Assembly (NCBI GenBank): GCA_045106555.1 | Contig: JBGCET010000014.1 | Span: 124,001 to 188,000, forward strand | Length of the DNA stretch: 64,000 bases | Reading direction: 5' to 3' | Source of the DNA: JANQOZ01 sp045106555 | GTDB taxonomy: Bacteria > Pseudomonadota > Gammaproteobacteria > Xanthomonadales > SZUA-38 | Part shown: positions 33,146-42,570 of the stretch, piece after piece | How positions within the stretch are numbered: position 1 is the stretch's first letter | How the letters are laid out: each line of letters starts with the position of its first letter | Program-made: the position numbers and the translations under genes | The notes under the pieces: model-generated | Told to the model about the DNA's origin: nothing | Database searches by the model: none | Seen by the model: only the letters and a program-made list of their open reading frames with translations

Positions 33146-33763
33146 TTGGCGAGATCCAAGAGCAGTAAAAAGTGGCTGGCGGAGCACTTTGACGACGAAT
33201 ACGTGCAGCGGGCGCAAAAACTGGGGCTGCGGTCCCGTGCTGCGTTTAAGCTTGAGGAGTTACAGAGTAAGTACCGGTTGGTCCAGCCTGGCATGACTGT
33301 AGTGGATCTGGGCGCGGCCCCGGGCGGGTGGCTGCAGCTGGTGGTGCGGTGGTTGAAAGGCCGAGGACACGCGGTCGGTCTGGACTTGCTGCCGATTGAG
33401 CCGATGGACGGTGCCCTGCTGATTGAGGGCGATTTTACGGAAGACGAGCCGCTGACGGCGCTGAAAGAGGCATTGGATGGACGCGAGGTGGATCTTGTTT
33501 TGTCCGATATGGCGCCCAATATCTCTGGGATGCGCGCAGTAGACCAGCCCCGGGCCATGTATCTGGCGGAGCTGGCACTGGATTTTGCTCGACAGCACCT
33601 GCGCAGCGGAGGTGCCATGCTGGTAAAAGTGTTCCAAGGTGAAGGGTTCGATGAATGGATGGCTGCGGTGCGGCAGGATTTTTCTACCGTCAACGTGGTC
33701 AAACCCAAGGCTTCCCGACCCCGAAGTCGCGAAGTATACGTTTTGGCACGTAGCGCCCGCTAG
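33146..33763 (+). CDS. rlmE: 23S rRNA (uridine-2552) 2'-O-methyltransferase
   Basis: RlmE (FtsJ) methylates U2552 of 23S rRNA in the 50S subunit. The 205-residue protein has the K-D-K-E catalytic tetrad context: RAAFKLEELQ, MTVVDLGAAPGGWLQL (SAM site), LSDMAPNISG and MLVKVFQGEGFDEW. The start is TTG 33146, matching the family N-terminus (KKWLAEHFDDEYVQRAQKLG). It precedes ftsH, as in E. coli. Confidence 0.96.
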   Translation: MARSKSSKKWLAEHFDDEYVQRAQKLGLRSRAAFKLEELQSKYRLVQPGMTVVDLGAAPGGWLQLVVRWLKGRGHAVGLDLLPIEPMDGALLIEGDFTEDEPLTALKEALDGREVDLVLSDMAPNISGMRAVDQPRAMYLAELALDFARQHLRSGGAMLVKVFQGEGFDEWMAAVRQDFSTVNVVKPKASRPRSREVYVLARSAR

Positions 33764-33872
33764 AGGGCGATGCTATCGTCCTGATTCATCTAATGTAGAC
33801 GATTGCCGATAAAGACAGGGCCGCAGGGTCGCCGGATGGCAATCCCAGAGCAGGCCTCATAGAGGTATTACA

Positions 33873-35807
33873 TTGAGAAACGATATGGCAAAAAATCTGG
33901 TCCTGTGGATCATTATCGCGGTGGTATTGATGTCGGTGTTCAACACCTTCTCACCGCGCAATGCGGCAACGTCAACCGTGGCCTACTCAGAATTCCTGAG
34001 TGAGGTCAGAAACGGCGACGTATCCAAGGTTCGTATTCAGGAGTCTCCAGACGGCAAAGTCATTGCCTACGAGACCAGCAACGGCAACGTTTTGGAAACG
34101 TTTGCCCCCGACGACGAAAAGCTTATCGACGACCTCTACACCAAGGGTGTTCAGATTGAGGTCAAGCCCCCAGAGCGTCGTTCGCTGTTGGTTGATATCT
34201 TCATTTCTTGGTTCCCGTTTCTGCTGCTGATTGGCCTGTGGATTTTCTTCATGCGCCAGATGCAGGGCGGAGGCGGTGGCCGCGGTGCCATGTCTTTCGG
34301 CAAGTCCCGCGCCCGACTGCAGGGAGAAGACCAGGTCAAAGTGACGTTTGCTGACGTTGCCGGTGTTGAAGAGGCCAAGCAAGAGGTCACCGAATTGGTG
34401 GAATTCTTGAAAGACCCGGGCAAATTTCAACGTCTGGGCGGCCAAATTCCCCGCGGAGTGCTGCTGGTTGGTTCGCCGGGCACCGGTAAAACCCTGCTGG
34501 CCAAAGCCGTCGCTGGCGAGGCCAAAGTGCCATTTTTCACCATTTCCGGCTCTGACTTTGTGGAAATGTTTGTCGGCGTGGGTGCATCCCGAGTCCGCGA
34601 CATGTTTGACCAAGCCAAGAAGCATGCTCCTTGCATCATATTTATCGACGAAATTGACGCCGTGGGTAGGCACCGGGGCGCCGGCTTGGGTGGCGGGCAC
34701 GACGAGCGCGAACAAACGCTGAACCAACTTTTGGTGGAGATGGATGGCTTCGAAGGCAATGAAGGCATTATCGTGGTGGCAGCCACAAACCGCCCAGATG
34801 TTCTCGACCCAGCGCTGCTGCGACCGGGTCGGTTCGACCGTCAAGTTGTGGTGCCTTTGCCTGACGTTCGCGGCCGCGAACAAATCCTTAAAGTGCACAT
34901 GCGCAAAGTGCCTTACAGCACCAACGTTGATGCGCGCGTGCTGGCTCGCAGCACACCCGGGTTTTCTGGCGCGGATCTGGCCAACTTGGTGAATGAAGCT
35001 GCCCTGTTTGCCGCTCGGGAAAACTCCAAGGAAGTGTCGATGGAGCATTTTGAGCGGGCTAAAGACAAGCTCATGATGGGAGCCGAAAGACGCTCTATGG
35101 TCATGAGTGAAGATGAAAAACGACTAACCGCATTTCACGAGTCTGGCCATGCCATCGTGGGGCGCTTGGTGCCCGATCATGACCCGGTTTATAAGGTCAG
35201 TATTATCCCTAGAGGTCGAGCGTTGGGCGTAACCATGTTCCTGCCTGAAGAGGATAAGTACAGTCAGAGTAAGACGGCACTCAACAGCCAACTGTGCAGT
35301 CTTTATGGCGGTCGAATCGCTGAGGAGCTGGTGTTTGGTAAAGACAAAGTGACGACCGGAGCCTCTAACGATATTGAACGTGCCACTGATCTGGCGCGGT
35401 TAATGGTGCAGCGCTGGGGCCTGTCAGACGCACTGGGGCCGGTGGCTTACGGTGAGCAGGAGGAGGAAGTTTTCCTTGGCCGCTCAGTCACTCAACACAA
35501 AGCTGTGGCTGAGGAAACCGCGCGTCAGATCGATTCCGAGGTTCGACGTATCCTGGATGAGGCCTACGAGCGTGCTACACGCATTTTGCAGGACAACGAA
35601 GCCAAAATGCAGGTGATGGCCGACGCGTTGATGAAGTATGAAACCATCGACTCCAGTCAGATTGACGACATCATGGAGGGAAGAACCCCAGGTCCTCCAA
35701 GTGATTGGTGGGACGCGCCGGATGACGATACCGGCAGCGGAGGCTCAGCAGTTTCGAGCAAAACCAACGATGAACCGCCACTGGGCGGTCCGGCCGAGCA
35801 ACACTGA
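33873..35807 (+). CDS. ftsH: ATP-dependent zinc metalloprotease FtsH
   Basis: FtsH is the hexameric inner-membrane AAA protease that degrades damaged membrane proteins and regulators such as LpxC. The 644-residue protein has two membrane helices (about 7-25 and 107-128), an AAA domain with Walker A GSPGTGKT, Walker B CIIFIDEIDAVG and the second region of homology NRPDVLDPALLRPGRFDR, and a protease domain with the zinc site HESGH. Walker A usually reads GPPGTGKT and the zinc site HEAGH. TTG 33873 has AGAGGT six bases upstream; ATG 33885 (MAKNLVLW) is the alternative. Confidence 0.98.
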   Translation: MRNDMAKNLVLWIIIAVVLMSVFNTFSPRNAATSTVAYSEFLSEVRNGDVSKVRIQESPDGKVIAYETSNGNVLETFAPDDEKLIDDLYTKGVQIEVKPPERRSLLVDIFISWFPFLLLIGLWIFFMRQMQGGGGGRGAMSFGKSRARLQGEDQVKVTFADVAGVEEAKQEVTELVEFLKDPGKFQRLGGQIPRGVLLVGSPGTGKTLLAKAVAGEAKVPFFTISGSDFVEMFVGVGASRVRDMFDQAKKHAPCIIFIDEIDAVGRHRGAGLGGGHDEREQTLNQLLVEMDGFEGNEGIIVVAATNRPDVLDPALLRPGRFDRQVVVPLPDVRGREQILKVHMRKVPYSTNVDARVLARSTPGFSGADLANLVNEAALFAARENSKEVSMEHFERAKDKLMMGAERRSMVMSEDEKRLTAFHESGHAIVGRLVPDHDPVYKVSIIPRGRALGVTMFLPEEDKYSQSKTALNSQLCSLYGGRIAEELVFGKDKVTTGASNDIERATDLARLMVQRWGLSDALGPVAYGEQEEEVFLGRSVTQHKAVAEETARQIDSEVRRILDEAYERATRILQDNEAKMQVMADALMKYETIDSSQIDDIMEGRTPGPPSDWWDAPDDDTGSGGSAVSSKTNDEPPLGGPAEQH

Positions 35808-35810
35808 TCC

Positions 35811-35847
35811 AACAAACGGCGCGGGTCTTCCCCGCGCCGGTTTGTTC
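35811..35847 (+). terminator. Strong terminator between ftsH and folP
   Basis: AACAAACGGCGCGGG (35811-35825) pairs with CCCGCGCCGGTTTGTT (35831-35846) across a short loop, with one bulged base. The stem base is A/T-rich so it can act in either direction. It ends only 9 bp before the folP ATG. Confidence 0.75.
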
Positions 35848-35855
35848 TCGTCCTC

Positions 35856-36686
35856 ATGTCCGCTGAGAAACTGACCCTCGGCCCATCAACCCTCCCCGTT
35901 CCCGCCCTCATGGGCATTCTGAACGTAACTCCAGATTCGTTTTCCGATGGCGGATTGAATGCCCAGCTGGACGACGCTGTGTCGACTGCGGAAACCATGC
36001 TGGCCGAAGGTGCTGACATCATTGATGTGGGGGGGGAATCCACTCGGCCTGGCGCAGAGGCGGTCAGCGTAGACGAAGAGCTGGCGCGGGTCATTCCAGT
36101 GGTCGAAGCGGTGCGCAATCGAACCGATGCGTTGATCTCAGTGGATACGTCCAGCCCTCAGGTGATGACGGCGGCGATTGATGCTGGTGCTGGAATGATC
36201 AACGACGTCCGCGCGCTGACCCGCCCAGGTGCATTGGAGGCTGTAGCAGAGCGCGACGTTGCCGTATGTCTGATGCACATGCGCGGATCGCCCGGAACGA
36301 TGCAAAACCAGCCGACGTACGATGATGTGGTGCAGGAAGTGATGGAATTTCTCGGACAATCCATCATCCGGTGCATGAACGCAGGTATCGATCGAGGCCG
36401 ACTTCTGGTTGATCCGGGGTTTGGTTTCGGCAAGTCCCTGCAACATAATTTAACCCTGCTAAGCCGGTTGAGCGCGCTAAAGTCGCTAGGCTGTCCGATT
36501 TTGGTGGGGATTTCGCGTAAATCCATGTTCCAGCAACTGTTGGGGCGCGACGTTGGCAATCGCTTGGCGGGGACCTTGGCTGCTGGTCAGATGGCATTAA
36601 ACGCTGGTGCCGCTATCCTGAGGGTGCACGATGTGGCTCCTCACGAAGATTTGCGCAGGTTGTGGGTGGCCACGACGGATATTTAG
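35856..36686 (+). CDS. folP: Dihydropteroate synthase
   Basis: FolP joins 4-aminobenzoate to dihydropterin pyrophosphate in folate synthesis and is the sulfonamide target. The 276-residue protein shows LMGILNVTPDSFSDGG, IIDVGGESTRPGAEAVSVDEE, SVDTSSPQVM, DPGFGFGKSLQHN and LVGISRKSMFQQLLGRD. No ribosome-binding sequence is visible before ATG 35856, and a strong terminator ends just upstream, so how it is expressed is unclear. glmM follows after about 100 bp. Confidence 0.97.
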   Translation: MSAEKLTLGPSTLPVPALMGILNVTPDSFSDGGLNAQLDDAVSTAETMLAEGADIIDVGGESTRPGAEAVSVDEELARVIPVVEAVRNRTDALISVDTSSPQVMTAAIDAGAGMINDVRALTRPGALEAVAERDVAVCLMHMRGSPGTMQNQPTYDDVVQEVMEFLGQSIIRCMNAGIDRGRLLVDPGFGFGKSLQHNLTLLSRLSALKSLGCPILVGISRKSMFQQLLGRDVGNRLAGTLAAGQMALNAGAAILRVHDVAPHEDLRRLWVATTDI

Positions 36687-36787
36687 CGGGGTCTTGGATT
36701 AGCCACTGACGACGTATTGATCGAGCTTGAGGTTGCAGGGGAGCGCCACGGGCAGATGGGTTGGACAACAAGCAGGGGAAATACATC

Positions 36788-38122
36788 ATGAGCCGGAAAT
36801 ACTTTGGCACCGACGGAATCCGCGGCCGCGTTGGGGATGCGGTGATCAATGCCCAATTTGCCTTGAAGCTCGGTCATGCCATGGGCTGCGTGCTGGCCAG
36901 ACGCGGCTCGCCGCTGGTAGTGATTGGAAAGGACACGCGTATCTCAGGCTACATGTTTGAGGCAGCGCTAGAGTCAGGTTTGGCAGCCGCTGGCGCTGAC
37001 ATTCGACTGCTTGGGCCCATGCCGACACCAGCGGTCGCCTTTATCACGCGGACGCTTCGCGCGGGTGCGGGCATTGTGATCAGCGCCTCTCACAATCCGC
37101 ACCACGACAATGGGTTTAAGTTTTTTGGAACCAGCGGCGAGAAATTGCCCGACGAGGTGGAAGCGGAAATTGAACGAGAGCTGGATGAACCTTTCACCAC
37201 TGTTCAGTCCGGGTCACTGGGGCGGGCCACACGCGTTGAAGATGCGGCCGGTCGTTACGTGGAATTTTGCAAGCGAACCCTGCCTTATACCGGGTCGTTG
37301 GCGGGCCTGAAAATTGTATTGGACTGCGCCAATGGTGCCACCTACTACGTGGGGCCGGCCGTGTTTACCGAGCTGGGTGCGGAGGTTGTGCCTATTGGTA
37401 ACAAGCCCGACGGACTGAACATCAATGAGCAGGCTGGGTCGCTGCACCCCGAACTGCTGCAGCAGGCGGTGGTAGAGCATGATGCAGATTTGGGTATCGC
37501 CTTCGACGGCGACGGTGATCGGGTTCAAATGGTTGATGGGAACGGCGCGCTGATCGATGGCGATCAACTGCTGTACATCATTGCCGCCCACCGACAGCGA
37601 ACCGGCCGCCTTGGCGGCGGCGTGGTCGGTACGTTGATGACAAATTATGGTTTGGAAAAGACGTTTCGCGATGAGGGCATTGATTTTGTCAGGGCCAACG
37701 TCGGCGATCGTTACGTTCATCAGCAGCTGCGTCAGCGCGACTGGCTGGTCGGCGGCGAAACCTCAGGGCATATCCTGGTGTTGGACAAAACCACCACCGG
37801 AGACGCTATCATCAGTGCTCTGGAGGTGTTGGAAATATTGTCTTCCAGTGGTCAAACGCTCGCCGAGGCTGCCCAGGGGTTCGAAAAATACCCTCAGGAA
37901 ATGATTAATGTTCCGGTCAAAGGTAAAGTCAATCTTGAGGCCGCCAATGTGTGTAAGGCAGTGGCTGATCTGGAGGCAACTTTGGGTGACGAGGGGCGGG
38001 TCATTTTACGTCCCTCTGGAACCGAGCCTGTGGTTAGAGTTACCGTTGAAGGACGCGAGGCCGGTCTAGTGCTTGCGCTGACCCGGCAGCTTGCTGATGT
38101 CGTTGAGCAGGAGTTTTCCTGA
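36788..38122 (+). CDS. glmM: Phosphoglucosamine mutase
   Basis: GlmM converts glucosamine 6-phosphate to the 1-phosphate for UDP-GlcNAc, needed for peptidoglycan and LPS. ATG 36788 (MSRKYFGTDGIRGRVGD) with an upstream AGGGG gives 444 residues, the same size as in E. coli. The phosphoserine loop is VISASHNPHHDNGFKFFG, the Mg loop AFDGDGDRVQM and the sugar-binding loop GETSGHI; the C-terminal LRPSGTEPVVRVTVEG binds phosphate. It follows folP as in E. coli. Confidence 0.98.
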   Translation: MSRKYFGTDGIRGRVGDAVINAQFALKLGHAMGCVLARRGSPLVVIGKDTRISGYMFEAALESGLAAAGADIRLLGPMPTPAVAFITRTLRAGAGIVISASHNPHHDNGFKFFGTSGEKLPDEVEAEIERELDEPFTTVQSGSLGRATRVEDAAGRYVEFCKRTLPYTGSLAGLKIVLDCANGATYYVGPAVFTELGAEVVPIGNKPDGLNINEQAGSLHPELLQQAVVEHDADLGIAFDGDGDRVQMVDGNGALIDGDQLLYIIAAHRQRTGRLGGGVVGTLMTNYGLEKTFRDEGIDFVRANVGDRYVHQQLRQRDWLVGGETSGHILVLDKTTTGDAIISALEVLEILSSSGQTLAEAAQGFEKYPQEMINVPVKGKVNLEAANVCKAVADLEATLGDEGRVILRPSGTEPVVRVTVEGREAGLVLALTRQLADVVEQEFS

Positions 38123-38151
38123 CCCAAAGAAAGGGAGCAGTAGTCAATTTA

Positions 38152-39099
38152 ATGGCCGATCCGTCGACGATCCAGGTACCGACCCTGGATATCAACACTT
38201 TTGATTCATCACCCGAACAGTTTGTCCGAGAGCTGGGGGATGCCTATAAGCAGTTTGGCTTCTGTGGCATTCGAAATCACGGCATCAGCGATCAGACCAC
38301 TCAGAACGCTTATCGGGTCTTCAGAGCATTTTTTGCTCTGCCAGTCAAAGAAAAGCAGCGGTATACCGCCGGCGCTGGGGGCGCCAGAGGCTACACAGGT
38401 ATTGGTATAGAAACGGCGAAAGACGCTCAACACCCGGACTTAAAAGAGTTTTGGCACGTTGGCCGAGAGTTGCCCGATGACCACCCCCAGCGCCATCGGA
38501 TGCCGCCAAATTTGTGGCCCGATGAGGTGGCGGATTTTCGTGTACATGCCTACGGGCTCTATCAGGCGCTGGATCAGCTGGGGCAGGCAGTGCTGCAGGC
38601 CATGGCGCTTTATCTGGGGCAAGATCAGCACTTTTTCGATCTGCGCGTGAACGAGGGCAATAGTATTTTGCGGCCCATTCACTATCCGCCTATTGCGCAG
38701 GCGACGCCTTCAGTGAGGGCCGGCCAGCACGAGGACATTAACCTGATTACTCTGCTGATTGGGTCAGAACAGCCTGGGCTGGAGATATTGAGTCGAGAAG
38801 GGCAGTGGGTGCCGGTGACCACAGTGCCTGGCGCCATCATGTGCAACATTGGCGACATGATGCAGCGACTCACCAATCATGTGTTTCCCTCCACCACCCA
38901 CCGGGTGGTTAACCCGCCCGGCGACCAGGCATTGAAATCACGCTATTCCATTCCGTTTTTTCTGCACCCAAATGCGGATTTCATGATTGAGACCCTGTCC
39001 AGTTGCATCAGTGCTGATCGCCCTGATCGATACCCGCAGCCACTGTCATCCCACGACTACTTGCAACAGCGGCTGGTGGAAATCGGCCTGCAAAAATGA
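38152..39099 (+). CDS. 2-oxoglutarate/Fe(II) oxygenase, isopenicillin-N-synthase family
   Basis: The 315-residue enzyme has a DIOX_N region (VRELGDAYKQFGFCGIRNHG) and a catalytic double-stranded beta helix. Iron ligands are the His and Asp of GQHEDINLITLLIG and the distal His of STTHRVVNP; the 2-oxoglutarate-binding Arg-x-Ser is in SRYSIPFF. The substrate is not deducible. It starts 29 bp after glmM and begins a three-gene insertion before tpiA. It overlaps the Sel1 gene by ATGA. Confidence 0.9.
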   Translation: MADPSTIQVPTLDINTFDSSPEQFVRELGDAYKQFGFCGIRNHGISDQTTQNAYRVFRAFFALPVKEKQRYTAGAGGARGYTGIGIETAKDAQHPDLKEFWHVGRELPDDHPQRHRMPPNLWPDEVADFRVHAYGLYQALDQLGQAVLQAMALYLGQDQHFFDLRVNEGNSILRPIHYPPIAQATPSVRAGQHEDINLITLLIGSEQPGLEILSREGQWVPVTTVPGAIMCNIGDMMQRLTNHVFPSTTHRVVNPPGDQALKSRYSIPFFLHPNADFMIETLSSCISADRPDRYPQPLSSHDYLQQRLVEIGLQK

Positions 39100-39842
39100 C
39101 AATCAACAGACTCACTGGCTGGCTGCTGGCGGCGCTGATGGTTAGCGCTTTCAGTCTTGCTCAGGCCCAGGTGCCCAATGGCGTCGTCGTGCTTACCCAG
39201 CTGGCGGACAGCGGTGATGCGGACGCGCAATACGGCCTGGGGACCTGGTATATCAACAACCAAGGGTCCGGCGCAGACCTTGCCAAGGCCAGGGACTGGC
39301 TGCTCCAAGCGGCTCGCCAGCAGCATGTGCATGCGATGTATCGGCTGGGCGTGATGCTTAATCAATACGACGAGTTGCGCGACGAGGCGCAAGCACTCGA
39401 CTGGACTCGAAGCGCTGCTGATGCAGGCCTGGCCGACGCCCAGGCCACATACGCCATGTTTCTTTTTCAGGGCCTGGGTGGTGCGCCGCCAAATTGTGTT
39501 GACGCTGTCTCCTGGCTTGAGAAGGCGGGGTCAGTTGGCCACCAGATTGCCCAGAGCAATTTAGTTTGGGTGCTTGCGACGTGCCCGGAAGAACGCCACC
39601 GAGATGGCTCAAGGGCGCTGCGCATTGGGTTTGACCAGGTTTATCGTCAGGGTTTGGACAGTGCCAATCAGCTGGATAATTTGGCAGCCGCGTATGCCGC
39701 AGCGGGCGACTACCTCAGTGCCGAAGCGGTGCAAAAACACGCGATGGCGCAGGAAACTGATGAGCGGGTGCTGGCGATATTCCAGAGCCATCTGGAAAGC
39801 TATCAGGCCCGGCGCCCCTGGTCAGAATTGTCAAAGCCCTAA
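39096..39842 (+). CDS. Secreted Sel1-like repeat protein
   Basis: The 248-residue product has a signal peptide (LLAALMVSAFSLAQAQ) and three to four Sel1/TPR-type repeats between about residues 40 and 175. Examples are ADAQYGLGTWYINNQGSGAD, AMYRLGVMLNQYDE and AQATYAMFLFQGLGG. Such repeats mediate protein contacts, often in the periplasm. It is translationally coupled to the oxygenase gene and followed 76 bp later by the FG-GAP gene. Specific function unknown. Confidence 0.82.
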   Translation: MTINRLTGWLLAALMVSAFSLAQAQVPNGVVVLTQLADSGDADAQYGLGTWYINNQGSGADLAKARDWLLQAARQQHVHAMYRLGVMLNQYDELRDEAQALDWTRSAADAGLADAQATYAMFLFQGLGGAPPNCVDAVSWLEKAGSVGHQIAQSNLVWVLATCPEERHRDGSRALRIGFDQVYRQGLDSANQLDNLAAAYAAAGDYLSAEAVQKHAMAQETDERVLAIFQSHLESYQARRPWSELSKP

Positions 39843-39918
39843 CCAGGCAACACGTACGAAAACTTGCGTAGTTTGTTTCTCGCCCTACAATGGCCTCACT
39901 AATCATCGAGTGCCAACG

Positions 39919-42477
39919 ATGCTGTTTACAACTAAAAATACGATTCTGGCGATGCTGCCAGTGCTTGCGCTGTGCGCGGAATCTCTTGCGCAAGTTCCCA
40001 CACAAGACTTGCTGGAGGCGGCCACCGCAACCCGTGGTGCCGTGGTCGACGGAGACGCGACGGGGGATTTGCTTGGCTGGGCGGTCGCCGGTGACGGGGA
40101 CTATAACGGCGATGGGGTGAACGATCTCGTCTTTTCGTCTCAGGGCTTTGACGTTGTGGCCAATGGCGCCACCCTGGCCAACGCCGGAGCTGTCTATGTG
40201 CTTTTTGGCGGATCTGACGCGTTGCAAAACCTGGACCTTAGCCAGATACCGGCCGCCGGCGGCGGCGACGGCAGCCAGGGCTTTGTGCTCTATGGCACTC
40301 AAACGAACGAAAATCTTGGTTCGGCACTTTCCAGTGCAGGGGACATTAATGGCGATGGGATCGATGATCTGCTGATTGGATCGCCGCAAATACCCAATCC
40401 GTTGGGTGGCGGTGGGGCCTATCTGCTATTTGGTCGTCCGGCCACCGATCCAATGCCTGCCGAATTTGACCTGCAGACGTTACGCACCGCTGATGATAGC
40501 AACAGTGGCTTTGGCGTCGTGCTGGAGGGCTCTCAGTCCGGCGGCTCTGCGGGCATCGATGTCGTTGCCGATTTGGATATCAACGGTGATGGCATTGGCG
40601 ACATAATTCTTGGCAACAATTTTTCTGGCGCCGGATTCATCGCTCGAATCGGGGTCAGCTATGTGCTGTATGGACGCGATGCCTCCGATCCCTGGCCCGG
40701 CCGTTTTCGGCTATCAGCGCTGCAGCCAAATCTTGCCACAGGCAGTCAGGGTTTCGTGATCATCAGCGATGCGGCGGGAACGGGTTTGGGCAGCCGGCTA
40801 GCCAACTTGGGCGATTTTACCGGCGATGGTGTCGACGATCTATTAATGGGGTCTCCCAGCGCTAGCGCTTCCGACGGCGTCACCAATAGCGCGGGATTTA
40901 TTGTGCCGGGTCGATCACCCTCCTCGGGGAACGGTGCGGCGCCGACCGAGTTTGATATTGAAGGTGTGGATCTTTCGCGGGAAGAAATTCGAGCAACGGC
41001 CCATCAGCTCCTGGGTGATGCGGCGGAAGACCTAGCGGGAGAAGCGGTCGCCGGGATTGGCGATATTAATGGCGATGGCCGGCCCGACCTGGCGGTGACC
41101 GCGCCGCTGGCCGATCATGGCGGCGATAACAGCGGCAGTGCCTACGTGCTTTTTGGAAGGCCCGTAGGCAGCGCGCTGGCTCCACGTATATCTTTGGCAA
41201 ACCTGCTTCCTGCCAACGGCGGAAACGGCAGCCAGGGATTTGTGTTGACCGGCGAAGCGGGGCAGCGGCTCGGCGATGCCTTAGCGTCAGCCGGCGACAT
41301 CAACGGCGACGGGGTGGATGATTTTGTTGTCGGCGCAAAGTCCGACAACGAAGCCGGAACCGAGGCCGGCGCGGTTTATGTGGTGTATGGCCGCAGCCAG
41401 GGGTTTCCTGCCAGCATTGGTGTGGCAGACCTGGTTTCCAGCGGTCAGGGCATGAAGTTACTCGGTCAAGCCGCCAGTGACAAAGTGGGTGATCGTCTTG
41501 CCTTGGGCGGCGATATTGATCGAGACGGCAACAGCGAAATACTGGTGGGGTCGCGATTGGTCGATCAGGTGTCTTCCAATGCCGGTCGAGTGTATGTCAT
41601 CAACGGTGAGGGGGGGGCCATTGATGGCTTCACCGGTGGCGATAGTCGAGCATGGTTCGATGCCCAGCGCTCCGGCGAAGGCATCATGATTGAAGTGGGG
41701 ACTATCGATTCGACGCCGTCACTGTTTGCCAGTTGGTACACCTATCAGAACGGCGAGCAGCTTTGGCTGGTCGCCGGACCGGTAACACTGGAGCCGGGCC
41801 AATCCTCGGTCACCACCGACTTGCTGCAGACATCGGGCACAGGGTTTGGGGATAACTTCGATCCCAACGACGTTCAATTTGCCGTGTGGGGGAGTGTGAC
41901 AATCACCCGTCAAAGTTGTGATCAGCTGCGTTGGCAGTATTCGACCCAGGATGGTGCTATCAGCGGTGAGCGGGAATTCGTCCCCTTGCTAAGCGAGCTG
42001 CTCGGGTTGACCGGTTGCGTCGACAACGACACCAGTAAATCATCAACACCTGCCGTGAGCCCAGCGGGTTTGACGCTGGTGCCAGGCCATGCCGGAGCGT
42101 GGTTTGACCCTGCCCGAGGTGGCGAAGGCATTTTGTTGGATCTGGAGTTGCGTGGATCCCAGCCCACAGCCTTCTTCAGTTGGTTTACCTACAGCGCAGG
42201 TGCACAGCGCTGGCTGGTCGGCAGCGCGCCGTTTGATCCGGCGACGGGCCAGATCAGCGATCTATCGTTGGTGGAAACCCGTGGCGCGGATTTTGGTGCC
42301 AGCTTTGACCCTGATCAGGTGATTTCTAATCCTTGGGGTAGCGTCGATTTAAGCTTTTCTGGCTGTCAGGGGCTAACCGTTAACTACAGCGGCGCCTTTG
42401 AGGGTGGGCCAACCCAAACCGGAAGCGCCTCACTGGTTCGGTTCACCGGACCGTTATTCGAACTGAACTGTCCTTGA
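39919..42477 (+). CDS. Secreted FG-GAP beta-propeller protein with two C-terminal repeat domains
   Basis: ATG 39919 is chosen because it gives a signal peptide (TILAMLPVLALCAESLAQ); the open frame extends further upstream through the Sel1 gene in another frame. The 852-residue protein has seven FG-GAP/calcium-binding units near residues 59, 141, 217, 297, 380, 458 and 530, each like GDINGDGIDDLLIGSP, forming an integrin-alpha-type propeller. The C-terminal third holds two copies (about 576-700 and 721-850) of a domain opening AWFDAQRSGEGIMIEV or AWFDPARGGEGILLDL and containing a W(Y/F)TY strand and a late Cys. It is probably a surface or secreted calcium-binding protein. A fragment of the same domain lies at 15519. 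Confidence 0.82.
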   Translation: MLFTTKNTILAMLPVLALCAESLAQVPTQDLLEAATATRGAVVDGDATGDLLGWAVAGDGDYNGDGVNDLVFSSQGFDVVANGATLANAGAVYVLFGGSDALQNLDLSQIPAAGGGDGSQGFVLYGTQTNENLGSALSSAGDINGDGIDDLLIGSPQIPNPLGGGGAYLLFGRPATDPMPAEFDLQTLRTADDSNSGFGVVLEGSQSGGSAGIDVVADLDINGDGIGDIILGNNFSGAGFIARIGVSYVLYGRDASDPWPGRFRLSALQPNLATGSQGFVIISDAAGTGLGSRLANLGDFTGDGVDDLLMGSPSASASDGVTNSAGFIVPGRSPSSGNGAAPTEFDIEGVDLSREEIRATAHQLLGDAAEDLAGEAVAGIGDINGDGRPDLAVTAPLADHGGDNSGSAYVLFGRPVGSALAPRISLANLLPANGGNGSQGFVLTGEAGQRLGDALASAGDINGDGVDDFVVGAKSDNEAGTEAGAVYVVYGRSQGFPASIGVADLVSSGQGMKLLGQAASDKVGDRLALGGDIDRDGNSEILVGSRLVDQVSSNAGRVYVINGEGGAIDGFTGGDSRAWFDAQRSGEGIMIEVGTIDSTPSLFASWYTYQNGEQLWLVAGPVTLEPGQSSVTTDLLQTSGTGFGDNFDPNDVQFAVWGSVTITRQSCDQLRWQYSTQDGAISGEREFVPLLSELLGLTGCVDNDTSKSSTPAVSPAGLTLVPGHAGAWFDPARGGEGILLDLELRGSQPTAFFSWFTYSAGAQRWLVGSAPFDPATGQISDLSLVETRGADFGASFDPDQVISNPWGSVDLSFSGCQGLTVNYSGAFEGGPTQTGSASLVRFTGPLFELNCP

Positions 42478-42570
42478 CGGGTTAGCGGCTAAGTCCAGAC
42501 AGGACACTGTTCTTGCATCCGGGCATTGGCGCCGTTATCCTTGCGCGTCGATTTTTTGGGGTTTCAGGGC

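Noticed and set aside
33987..35048. 353-codon open frame on the minus strand
   Set aside because: It is antisense to ftsH and follows from the codon bias of that gene; no domain is visible.
39574..39918. N-terminal extension of the FG-GAP protein
   Set aside because: The extension runs through the Sel1 gene in another frame, and a good signal peptide begins at ATG 39919.
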